Source: Ruegeria lacuscaerulensis (GTDB lineage: Bacteria; Pseudomonadota; Alphaproteobacteria; Rhodobacterales; Rhodobacteraceae). Taken from it: a DNA stretch of 64,000 bases. The stretch covers positions 558,001-622,000 of the forward strand of contig NZ_WQDY01000001.1 of NCBI RefSeq assembly GCF_013033355.1. The letters are read 5' to 3'. Below, piece by piece: positions 56,858 through 64,000 of the stretch. The position numbers and the translations under genes were made by a program. The notes beneath the pieces are model-generated. The model had not been told where the DNA came from and ran no database searches. It saw only the letters and a list, made by a program, of their open reading frames with translations. The number at the start of each line of letters is the position of its first letter. The stretch's first letter is position 1.

Positions 56858-58358
56858 GCTTTTTATCCTGCTCGCGTTTGCATCTGCGGCCAGTGCAGAA
56901 AGTCGCGCTCCTCAGTTCCAAAAGATTGACATAGGTTCTCATATCTATGACGGCGGCTGGGAACATTTTGTGGGCGGCGGGGTCGCCGTTTTCGATTGTG
57001 ACGGCGATGGGCTGCCCGAACTCTTTGCCGCGGGCGGCACCAACACATCCAAACTGTTCAGAAACACATCGCGTGAAGGCATATCGTTTCAAGCCGACAC
57101 CCCCGAGCCGCTTGCCATAACCGGCGTAACTGGGGCTTACCCGCTGGATATCGACAGTGATGGAATTCTGGATCTGGCCGTTTTGCGCGTGGGCCCCGAT
57201 TTGCTTTTGAAGGGTGAGCCTGATTGCAAGTTCCGCCGCTTCAGCACCCTGGGCTTCCAATCGGAGGATCATTGGACAACCGGATTCTCTGCCACATGGG
57301 AAGCCAATCAGACCCTGCCAACACTGGCCTTCGGAACTTATGTTGATCGTCGCAATCCCGACGGCCCATTTGAAACTTGCGGACCCACGGTCATATTCCG
57401 GCCAACTGGTGACAGCTACCGGCCACCGGAACACCTTGAACCAGGCTATTGCGCGCTTTCTATTCTGTTTTCTGACTGGTCGCGCACCGGGCAAGCGGAT
57501 CTGCGCGTCAGCAACGATCGCCATTACTATGTGCGCGGCGGCCAAGAGCAGTTATGGGCAATGGAGGAAACACCAAGCCTTTATTCTAAAGAAGACGGAT
57601 GGTTGCCATACTCGATCTGGGGGATGGGCATCGCTTCGCGGGATCTGACAGGAGATGGCTTTCCCGAAGTTTACCTGACTTCGATGGGCGATCAGAAGTT
57701 GCAGATTTTCGATCCCAAAGCCGGTGGTCCGACCTGGCGAGACGCCACCTTCGGCAAAGGCACGACCGCTCACAGGCCGCACACGGGAGGCGACGGCCGC
57801 CCATCGACCGGATGGCATGCACAATTTGGGGACGTCAACAACGACGGACTGGACGATATCTTCGTCGCCAAGGGAAATGTCGAGCAGATGCCAGATGCGG
57901 CTTTGGATGACCCCAACAACCTGCTTTTACAAAAGGAAAATGGTCAATTTCTAGAAGCTTCTGTCGAGGCTGGCATTGCCTCTGTGGCCAAGTCTCGCGG
58001 TGCGTCTTTGGCTGACATCAATAATGACGGTTGGCTGGATCTGGTGGTGGTTAACCGAGGCTCGGAACTTGAGGTCTACCAAAACCAGCCTAACACCGAG
58101 AATTGGGTGATGCTGGACATTTCTCAAAACAAGTCAAATCGCTTCGCGGTCGGCAGCTTTATCGAGGCCAAGACTGCGTCAGGTATGGAAACCCGAGAAA
58201 TCACAATCGGTGGAGGGCATGCAAGCGGCATTGCAGGGCTGCATCATTTTGGGCTGGGGGATGCGGAAGCAATAGAAGTTCGCGTAATTTGGCCAGATGG
58301 TGAAAAAGGAGCATGGAAGGAATATCAATCGAACCAAATCATTCGCATTGAGCGCTGA
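56847..58358 (+). CDS. Secreted FG-GAP/VCBS repeat protein with UnbV (ASPIC) C-terminal domain
   Basis: A 503-residue exported protein. A signal peptide (about 1-17, Ala-Ser-Ala) leads to beta-propeller repeats. Calcium-type Asp loops recur: Asp-Cys-Asp-Gly-Asp-Gly, Asp-Ile-Asp-Ser-Asp-Gly, Asp-Leu-Thr-Gly-Asp-Gly, Asp-Val-Asn-Asn-Asp-Gly and Asp-Ile-Asn-Asn-Asp-Gly. The last 80 residues match the ASPIC/UnbV domain (Gly-Gly-Gly-His-Ala-Ser-Gly, Val-Ile-Trp-Pro-Asp-Gly). The family is CRTAC1-like and its biochemical role is not settled. It is translationally coupled to xylR, odd for a secreted protein, and its stop abuts that of the dihaem peroxidase gene. Confidence 0.85.
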   Translation: MRPELFILLAFASAASAESRAPQFQKIDIGSHIYDGGWEHFVGGGVAVFDCDGDGLPELFAAGGTNTSKLFRNTSREGISFQADTPEPLAITGVTGAYPLDIDSDGILDLAVLRVGPDLLLKGEPDCKFRRFSTLGFQSEDHWTTGFSATWEANQTLPTLAFGTYVDRRNPDGPFETCGPTVIFRPTGDSYRPPEHLEPGYCALSILFSDWSRTGQADLRVSNDRHYYVRGGQEQLWAMEETPSLYSKEDGWLPYSIWGMGIASRDLTGDGFPEVYLTSMGDQKLQIFDPKAGGPTWRDATFGKGTTAHRPHTGGDGRPSTGWHAQFGDVNNDGLDDIFVAKGNVEQMPDAALDDPNNLLLQKENGQFLEASVEAGIASVAKSRGASLADINNDGWLDLVVVNRGSELEVYQNQPNTENWVMLDISQNKSNRFAVGSFIEAKTASGMETREITIGGGHASGIAGLHHFGLGDAEAIEVRVIWPDGEKGAWKEYQSNQIIRIER

Positions 58359-59660
58359 TCATTGATCGACTGGCAGTCCACTTGGAACATGATCCGGAAC
58401 TCCAAGGCGCTCTGCGGGATCTTCCAAGCTGCCCAAAAAGCTCAGAAGTGCGCTGATCTCCTGATCCGTCAAACTTATCCTCGGCAGATCGCTGCTTCTG
58501 GCAATCGCATCCAAATTCTCTGGGTTCAACAATGACCGTTGATCCTGCGCACCAGGAAAATAAGGTAGTTTCGCCATTTCCAACGTGTACGACCGCAGTG
58601 AAGCCTCTGGGTTGAGATGATGGCGCACGATATCTTCAAGCCGTGCATAGGCGCCGTTGTGCCCATATGGTGCCGTCAGCGTTACATTGCGCAACGAGGG
58701 CGTGCGAAACGCAAACGCGTCCTCTGCGTCACCAGTCACGCGCAGGCGTCCATCATCTCGGGTATGGCTTTCAAATCGCGCTGCTTTTCCCGGTCCGATC
58801 TGCGGCAGCGCAATCGAGTGAAATTTATGGTCTGTTTGGAACCAGCCCGAATGACAGGTACTGCACCCTGCTTTCCCGTAAAACAACTGCATGCCGCGCT
58901 GTGCCTCTTCTGGCAATGCTGCTTCTCCCCGCATCGCAAGGTCAAACGGGCTGTTGTCGGCGCGCCATTCGAACGCAATGAAATCTGCAATTACATTCGC
59001 AATAGCCGAGAACGTTATCGCGTCCCCAGGAGCGGTTAAAGAAAAACGGTGTTCATATTCTGGGATGGCCGCGACGCGAGCTGCAATCAGATCCCACGCC
59101 CCCCCTTCCTGAGTAAGCATCCCTAGACGTACAGCCTGACTGACATCATTCTCGGAATAGTGGCCTGCCATCTCATCGGGCGAAAGCACTGGAAACATTG
59201 CCTGAGCTGCCAAAGCTGAATTGAAACCTGACCGCATGTGCGTGCCCAGCGGCGTCCTGATACCGTTCTCGCGCGTCGGATCAGTTTCAAGGCGCCCGTC
59301 ATGAAAGAAGGTTGTGAATTCGGTTGCACCAAGGTTCCAAAGCCCCGGCGAATTGCGCGGAATGCGTTGCTCCGGCGGGTTGTCCGTGTCAATTTTGCGC
59401 CCTGCCCCCAAACCCGAACCCCCTTCTCCGATCCCAAGCGAGAGCCCATCTGACGTGCCAAGCTTGGGGTGGTGACAAGTTGCGCAGCTGATGTTCCTGT
59501 TTCCGGATAAGATCGGGTCATAGAAAAGCAGCCGTCCAAGTTGGACATTAGCCAGGTCAGATTCAACAAATTCTGGGTTCGGACCGAGGTTCTGAGACGT
59601 TGCGGTCGTGATGGACGCATTCACCACGCCGAAAGCAATAATCGGTGCAGCAAACCTCAT
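58359..59660 (-). CDS. Dihaem cytochrome c peroxidase/MauG family protein
   Basis: A 433-residue periplasmic dihaem protein. A signal peptide (about 1-23) is followed by two haem c sites, Cys59-Ala-Thr-Cys62-His63 and Cys266-Ser-Thr-Cys269-His270. A Tyr-Gly-His-Asn-Gly segment near residue 345 is typical of the group. The family includes peroxidases and MauG, which oxidises protein residues. No mau genes are near, so MauG activity is only one option. The start overlaps the epimerase stop by four bases, placing it in the xylB operon. Confidence 0.87.
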   Translation of the reverse strand: MRFAAPIIAFGVVNASITTATSQNLGPNPEFVESDLANVQLGRLLFYDPILSGNRNISCATCHHPKLGTSDGLSLGIGEGGSGLGAGRKIDTDNPPEQRIPRNSPGLWNLGATEFTTFFHDGRLETDPTRENGIRTPLGTHMRSGFNSALAAQAMFPVLSPDEMAGHYSENDVSQAVRLGMLTQEGGAWDLIAARVAAIPEYEHRFSLTAPGDAITFSAIANVIADFIAFEWRADNSPFDLAMRGEAALPEEAQRGMQLFYGKAGCSTCHSGWFQTDHKFHSIALPQIGPGKAARFESHTRDDGRLRVTGDAEDAFAFRTPSLRNVTLTAPYGHNGAYARLEDIVRHHLNPEASLRSYTLEMAKLPYFPGAQDQRSLLNPENLDAIARSSDLPRISLTDQEISALLSFLGSLEDPAERLGVPDHVPSGLPVDQ

Positions 59661-60610
59661 GTGCCACCCTCGGAAATTTCCAAAATCAAGGTCTGCTCGT
59701 AAGGGGTTTCAGGCGCGTAAATGATCGACGGGAATTCGGGGATGTTAGGCGCATTGGGATAACCTGACGGCTCGATGCACACACCGGCGCTTTTGTGAAA
59801 GGGTTTCTTCAGGTGAGCGCCAGAGTAAATCTGCGCCCCTGCCTGGTCTGACCAGACAGACAACTTCAAACCGTTAGGTGCAGTAAGGTCAGCGACCGGA
59901 AACTCATTATCTCGTGTGCAGTCAAAGACGAAATAGTTGTCCAAGTCCGTCAAAGCGGCACCGATCGCTTTCGGCACAGTGAATTGCATCTCACCCTCAC
60001 TTGCATCCTCAAATTTGCCAGAGGGGATTCCGCGATTGTCAACTTGAAGATAGCGGCTTGAGGTCAGCCGCAGACAATGCTCGGCAATGCCCGCCGCTCC
60101 ACCCAGGCAGTAGTAGTTGTGCTGCGCTATACTTATGGGTGTCGGCCGATCCGGTTGCGCCGAAATGGAATAGGTCAAACGCGGGTAGTCCAGCCTTACC
60201 CGCACTTCAAATTTGATTTCTCCAGGAAACCCGCCGGAACCCTCTGGGGAAGTGAGGCGCAATATGGCCTCGTTTACTGTTATCCTCTCTAGAGCCCAAT
60301 TCTGATGCGATAGCCCTGCGCGCCCACCATGCAAAGAATTTTGACCGTCGTTCGCGTCAAGCTCATAACGAACGTTTCCCATGTCAAAATGCGCTTGTCC
60401 GATCCGATTGGCGACACGCCCGACGATTGCGCCCAGATAATTTTTGTCGGCGACATAGTCCTGCGGGTTCTCGTATCCAAGGATCATTGGCAAACCCTTG
60501 TACCACCAGCTTTGAGTTATGGCTCCGTAGCTGAGCAGCGACACTCGCATATCGCCATCACTCAGAACGACCCTGTCGATCTGCGGAGATATGTCCCGTC
60601 TTGTGTTCAT
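59657..60610 (-). CDS. Aldose 1-epimerase (mutarotase)
   Basis: A 317-residue GalM-family protein that interconverts alpha and beta anomers of aldoses. It has Gly-Arg-Val-Ala-Asn-Arg-Ile near residue 64 and Asn-Ser-Leu-His-Gly-Gly near residue 92. Ala-Gln-His-Asn-Tyr-Tyr near residue 165 carries the catalytic His, and Cys-Ile-Glu-Pro-Ser-Gly-Tyr-Pro-Asn-Ala-Pro near the end carries the Glu. The ATG at 60610 overlaps the xylB stop by four bases; a much longer frame upstream is not used. It likely serves xylose isomerase, which takes one anomer. Confidence 0.88.
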   Translation of the reverse strand: MNTRRDISPQIDRVVLSDGDMRVSLLSYGAITQSWWYKGLPMILGYENPQDYVADKNYLGAIVGRVANRIGQAHFDMGNVRYELDANDGQNSLHGGRAGLSHQNWALERITVNEAILRLTSPEGSGGFPGEIKFEVRVRLDYPRLTYSISAQPDRPTPISIAQHNYYCLGGAAGIAEHCLRLTSSRYLQVDNRGIPSGKFEDASEGEMQFTVPKAIGAALTDLDNYFVFDCTRDNEFPVADLTAPNGLKLSVWSDQAGAQIYSGAHLKKPFHKSAGVCIEPSGYPNAPNIPEFPSIIYAPETPYEQTLILEISEGGT

Positions 60611-62064
60611 CGTTTGGCAAAAGGTGCTAAAGCCGAATAATATTGCCGGTAGCGTTGGTACTCGGTTTCGAAAGCATCGACCAAGTCCTGACGAGGTTCG
60701 ATGACCCTGTCGATTTTGGGAGACGTCATTATAGTGCCCGGGGGTGCGCCAGTGACCGAGCACATTGCCAGACGGGCGGCGCCGATGGCGGCTCCGAACT
60801 CACTGCCCTGCGGCAAGGCTAGGGGCGTATTGAGCACAGTGGCCAGACTTTTCAACCAATAATGAGATCGCGCACCGCCGCCAACGGCCAAAAGGCTCGT
60901 TGGTTTTGTTCCGGTACTCTTGAGGGCCTCTAGACAGTCCCGCATTGCAAACGCGACGCCTTCCATGACTGCCCGCGTCAAATCGGTGGCCTCCGAGGAA
61001 ATATCCACACCCAGAAACGCACCACGGATTGTACTGTCATTGTGCGGCGTCCGCTCACCTGAAAGATAAGGCAGAAACGTGATCTCTGATGGGCCATCCA
61101 GATCAGCAGGCAGCGCAGCGACCAAGTCACCAACGGACTGGCCAAGGTTGCGAGAGAGCCAGTTCAAACTATTTGTCGCAGACAGGATAACACCCATCTG
61201 AATCCACCTGTCAGGGACAGAATGGCAAAAACAGTGTACAGCTGTTTCTGGCGCTGGAGCATACTTGTCCCTGGACACCAGCAGCACACCCGAGGTTCCG
61301 AGAGACAAAAAGCCAGTTCCGTCGCTGATACTGCCTATCCCACAGGCAGCAGCGGCATTGTCCCCTGCTCCGCCAGCAATCACGACTTGTCCAGACACCC
61401 CCCATTCTTGCCGCAACTCGGACCGCAACTCTCCGCCCGGATCACTGCCTTCGACCAATCGGGGCATTTGTTCGATGTTCATGTGGCTTTGTTCCAGGGC
61501 AGTTTCCGACCATCGCCGTGCACCTACGTCCAGCCATGAAGTCCCCGCACTGTCAGACATGTCACTGACGTAATCTCCTGTCAGCCAGAGCCGCAAGTAG
61601 TCTTTCGGTAGCAGAACTTTGGCAATTTTGACGAACAGGTCAGGTTCATTTGCACGAATCCATTCCAACTTGGGCGCCGTAAAACCCGGAAAAACGATAT
61701 TGCCTGAACTGGCACGCATACCGGGTGATTGATCAAGAATCTCTGCTTCTCTCGAAGCCCTTGTGTCGTTCCAAAGAATGCACGGCCGCAACACGTTGCC
61801 ATTGGCATCCAGAAGGGTCGCACCATGCATGTGTCCGCTCAAACCAATGCCACGCAGCGCGGAAAACGACGTTCCGTGTGCTTCACGAAGCTGAAGGACA
61901 ACTTCTTTGCAAGCCTCTATCCAGTCCGAGGGCGACTGTTCGGACCAACCAGGCTTTGGGCAAGACGTGAGAATTCTAGACTCGGCACTACCTTCAACGA
62001 TACCCGCGTCGTTGACAAGAATTCCCCTAAGACCGGATGTTCCCAAGTCCAGACCGAGATACAT
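60607..62064 (-). CDS. xylB: Xylulokinase
   Basis: A 485-residue FGGY carbohydrate kinase that phosphorylates D-xylulose. Key segments are Gly-Leu-Asp-Leu-Gly-Thr-Ser-Gly near the start, Gly-Leu-Ser-Gly-His-Met-His-Gly near residue 77, and Tyr-Leu-Ser-Gly-Glu-Arg-Thr-Pro-His near residue 330. The ATG at 62064 begins the kinase domain; the ATG at 62079 is five codons earlier and lies only 5 bases from an operator-like palindrome. It heads the xylB-epimerase-peroxidase operon. Confidence 0.92.
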   Translation of the reverse strand: MYLGLDLGTSGLRGILVNDAGIVEGSAESRILTSCPKPGWSEQSPSDWIEACKEVVLQLREAHGTSFSALRGIGLSGHMHGATLLDANGNVLRPCILWNDTRASREAEILDQSPGMRASSGNIVFPGFTAPKLEWIRANEPDLFVKIAKVLLPKDYLRLWLTGDYVSDMSDSAGTSWLDVGARRWSETALEQSHMNIEQMPRLVEGSDPGGELRSELRQEWGVSGQVVIAGGAGDNAAAACGIGSISDGTGFLSLGTSGVLLVSRDKYAPAPETAVHCFCHSVPDRWIQMGVILSATNSLNWLSRNLGQSVGDLVAALPADLDGPSEITFLPYLSGERTPHNDSTIRGAFLGVDISSEATDLTRAVMEGVAFAMRDCLEALKSTGTKPTSLLAVGGGARSHYWLKSLATVLNTPLALPQGSEFGAAIGAARLAMCSVTGAPPGTIMTSPKIDRVIEPRQDLVDAFETEYQRYRQYYSALAPFAKR

Positions 62065-62084
62065 TTTCAAACCACCCATATTTT

Positions 62085-62101
62085 ATTTTAGTTACTAAAA
62101 T
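62085..62101. promoter_or_regulatory. Operator-like palindrome before xylB
   Basis: ATTTTAGT and ACTAAAAT flank a single T, 20 bases before the xylB start, a position suited to a repressor. Firmicute ROK XylR sites also contain TTAG and CTAA half-sites, so this is a good candidate for the xylose regulator. Confidence 0.55.
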
Positions 62102-62282
62102 TATTTTACGGAAAGATATTGTCAATAAAAGTTTCAAGCAATTTGGTTTCCAGTGCGTTAAACCTTCGCCACTACGGACTTTAGAACATAGCGTGACGCA
62201 GTTTCCTGAGCCCAACCTGCCTATGTTACCGCCACTAATACCGTTTTTTTGATGCAAGAACGTCTGATTTGATTTCGAAAAG

Positions 62283-62343
62283 GGTCTCGAAAACCGTCAT
62301 GTGTGCAAGTCCCAACACGGTTCGAGCCGCCATCTGTCCGCCA
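62283..62343 (+). pseudogene. Decayed 3' fragment of tRNA-Ser
   Basis: These 61 bases align without gaps to 50040-50100, from the anticodon stem to the CCA end of the intact tRNA-Ser(CGA). By my count 47 of 61 match, including a perfect first run of 15. The acceptor 5' half is missing and the T arm no longer pairs well, so it is not functional. Same-strand orientation fits an attachment-site duplication left by integration. Confidence 0.75.
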
Positions 62344-62521
62344 TGCTTCGTACAATCGCTAGGACGCGAGGCAACTTTGCGGCACTTTCTTGCCACGCGC
62401 TGACAAGCAATGGGCGTAGCATGGCTCATTTTTCTAAATTGCTGCCGTGCTTAAGGTTTTCCCCTTAAATTCCTCTTAGCGTTTTCACATCTCATTCTTA
62501 TTCATAAATCAGGAGACTACT

Positions 62522-62980
62522 ATGTCACGTACTCTTGTTCTCGGCGTTCTCGTCGCTGGTATTGGTGCCGGTATTTACTATTATCTCACACAACCCGAGC
62601 CCACGCCGGCCGAACAGTTGCAATCCGCGGCTCAGGACGCAGGTGATGCGGTCAGCGACGCTGTTGAATCCGTTGCAGAACAGGCTGCAAACGCGTCCGA
62701 CCAGGTCGAGCAATCCGCGACCGACTTGGCAAATCAGGCGTCCGAAGATGTCGCCGCCTTGGCCAGTCAAGGTCAGGATCTTTTGAACAGCTGGATCGAG
62801 GACGGCACGTTGGCCGTTCAGAACTTTGACTATGACAAAATGGTCGCATCGGTGAAGGACAGCGCACTGACCAATGATCTGAAAACTCGCGCGATAGCCA
62901 TTCTGGATGAAATCAAGGCTTCTCCCGAAGTGTTTGCCGCCAAGCTCGAGGAACTGAGGGCACTTCTTACCCAACAGTGA
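62522..62980 (+). CDS. Membrane-anchored helical protein, unknown function
   Basis: A 152-residue protein. Residues 4-22 form one membrane segment (rich in Val, Gly and Ile, then Tyr-Tyr-Tyr). A long Ala/Asp/Glu/Gln-rich stretch (about 30-85) looks coiled-coil or disordered, and the end is a short amphipathic region. The ATG has a clear AGGAG site upstream. I do not recognise the family; similar Ala-rich anchored proteins are common in Rhodobacterales. It lies just outside the tRNA remnant. Confidence 0.7.
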   Translation: MSRTLVLGVLVAGIGAGIYYYLTQPEPTPAEQLQSAAQDAGDAVSDAVESVAEQAANASDQVEQSATDLANQASEDVAALASQGQDLLNSWIEDGTLAVQNFDYDKMVASVKDSALTNDLKTRAIAILDEIKASPEVFAAKLEELRALLTQQ

Positions 62981-63102
62981 TCACGGCCGCCGAAGGCGCA
63001 GAGTTTGCCTGTAAATCACGGTTTCAGGCAGACCTCCTGTAACGTCACCAAGCAGCAAAGTTGACGTTTCGATAACCGTTTGCTTGGCTACTCAAACTTG
63101 GT

Positions 63103-63144
63103 GCCGCCCCTTTTCGATGCAATCTGCCGAGTACAAGGGGCGGC
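63103..63144. repeat. Widely spaced inverted repeat before the quinone oxidoreductase gene
   Basis: GCCGCCCCTT and AAGGGGCGGC are perfect 10-base arms separated by 22 bases, ending 23 bases before the next start codon. It may be a leader hairpin or a two-site operator. Confidence 0.45.
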
Positions 63145-63167
63145 CCTATAAAAGTGCAGGATAGATC

Positions 63168-64000
63168 ATGACCACCCTTCCCTCGACCATGTACGCGGTT
63201 GTTCAAACCCAAGATGGCTATTCCGAAACGGCTACCGGTCCGACCATTAATGACGCCGCTGACTGGCTGGCAACAGCAGAGATGCAAGTTCCTGTGCCAG
63301 GCCCCGGAGAGGTTCTTATCAAATTGCGCGCGGCTTCTGTTAATCCGTCGGATATTCACTTCATCAAGGGTGAATACGGCCAGCCCCGCGTTCAAGGCAC
63401 AGCCGCCGGGTTCGAGGGCTGCGGCGACGTAGTTGCAACGGGAGCAGGGGCTGAAGCCCTGCAAGGACAGCGCGTGGCTTTTGTGGCCGCGCAGGCGGGG
63501 GCATGGGCCGAGTACATCACGACACCAGCGATGATGTGTATACCACTGCGCCCCGACATCTCGGACGAGGACGGCTCGGCGCAGATCGTGAACCCCATGA
63601 CCGCAATGGCGATGATAGATATCGCGCGAAATGCAGGAGATGCCTTTATCGTTTCCGCCGCGACCAGCCAGTTGGGCAAACTGATGTGCAGTCTGGGCCG
63701 AGACCTGGGGTTGAAGCCCATCGCGCTTGTCCGCCGCGACAATGCGATTGCACTCTTGAAAGACCTGGGCGCACATGAGGTTCTGGTCACGTCCGACCCC
63801 GAGATGCGACGAAACTGGTCGCGCTTAGCCACGCCCTGAAGCCTCGTGTATTTCTGGATGCCGTGGCCGATCAGATATCAGAACAGGTCTTTTGCGCCAT
63901 GCCCAACGGCGCGCGCTGGGTGTGTTACGGCAAGCTCAGCTCGGATCTGCCCAAGCTGACACAGATGGGTCAACTGATCTTTATGGGCAAGCGGATCGAG
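63168..64000 (+). pseudogene. Quinone oxidoreductase-like MDR gene with a frameshift, cut by the window end
   Basis: From an ATG at 63168 with AGGA upstream, the protein reads as a zinc-free MDR enzyme: Val-Pro-Gly-Pro-Gly-Glu-Val-Leu-Ile-Lys near residue 43, then a Rossmann part (Val-Ser-Ala-Ala-Thr-Ser-Gln-Leu-Gly). The frame stops at 63839. In another frame, family-like sequence continues from about 63803 to the window end (Ala-Leu-Lys-Pro-Arg-Val-Phe-Leu-Asp-Ala-Val-Ala-Asp). One base seems to be missing near 63791-63803. This may be a true mutation or a sequencing error. The 3' end lies beyond the window. Confidence 0.7.

Noticed and set aside
58359-59660. mauG of a methylamine dehydrogenase cluster
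   Set aside because: No mauA, mauB or other mau genes occur nearby, and the gene belongs to the xylB operon.
62283-62343. A second functional tRNA-Ser
   Set aside because: It lacks the 5' acceptor half and D arm, and its T arm no longer pairs, so it is treated as a remnant.
62453-62471. CtrA site near 62450 (two TTAA elements)
   Set aside because: The two elements are separated by ten bases, not seven, so the spacing does not fit the consensus.

Overview
The window looks like a chromosomal segment of a Roseobacter-group alphaproteobacterium (Rhodobacterales, Ruegeria-like). The grounds are gene content and order: a full ChpT phosphotransferase, a phoR-pstSCAB-phoU-phoB block with the long alphaproteobacterial PstC and PstA, olsBA, a 203-residue ribosomal protein L21, an IalB-family protein, paired DUF882 and L,D-transpeptidase genes, and a GlxA/AraC regulator. 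No rRNA, CRISPR array, phage module or insertion sequence was seen. The genus is an inference from memory of gene content, not from a database search.

Layout. 1-5.4 kb: cell envelope genes (DUF882 hydrolase end, L,D-transpeptidase, lpxD with its own ACP and ketoacyl synthase, IalB). 5.7-5.8 kb: a candidate small RNA with a CCTCCTCCC motif and an intrinsic terminator, divergent from a HerA/DUF853 ATPase. 7.8-13.6 kb: a minus-strand branched-chain amino acid ABC transporter operon, interrupted by a small secreted-protein gene. 13.7-18.8 kb: PQQ-type sugar dehydrogenase, GNAT, GlxA regulator, class II DAHP synthase and a PAS protein. 19.1-28.6 kb: yicC-gmk-gamma carbonic anhydrase, then the phosphate regulon with a three-unit Pho box before pstS. 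28.7-36.8 kb: acyl-CoA and redox genes (glutaryl-CoA dehydrogenase, two SDRs, TesB, APH-like kinase, HCCA isomerase, quinone oxidoreductase). 36.9-38.1 kb: aroQ overlapping a luxR-type gene. 38.5-42.9 kb: rpsB-tsf, olsBA, DUF3553 and chpT. 42.9-48.0 kb: rplU-rpmA, a 55-residue membrane protein, GNAT, obgE, proB, proA. 48.2-49.9 kb: two adjacent DUF2059 genes.

50.0-62.3 kb is the most distinctive part. An intact tRNA-Ser(CGA) lies at one end. At the other end is a decayed copy of the 3' two thirds of the same tRNA in the same orientation (47 of 61 positions identical by my hand count). Between them is a complete D-xylose module: xylF-xylH-xylG-xylA, a divergent ROK regulator, and a xylB-epimerase-dihaem peroxidase operon, plus a secreted FG-GAP/UnbV protein. 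This looks like an old genomic island inserted at the tRNA whose integrase has been lost. The secreted protein and the dihaem peroxidase are tied into the sugar operons by overlapping reading frames and suggest an uncharacterised periplasmic redox or metal-linked function.

62.5-64 kb holds a membrane-anchored helical protein and a quinone-oxidoreductase-like gene that carries an apparent frameshift and runs off the end of the window. All motif and repeat statements come from reading the sequence by eye. Families are named from recognised motifs, not searches.
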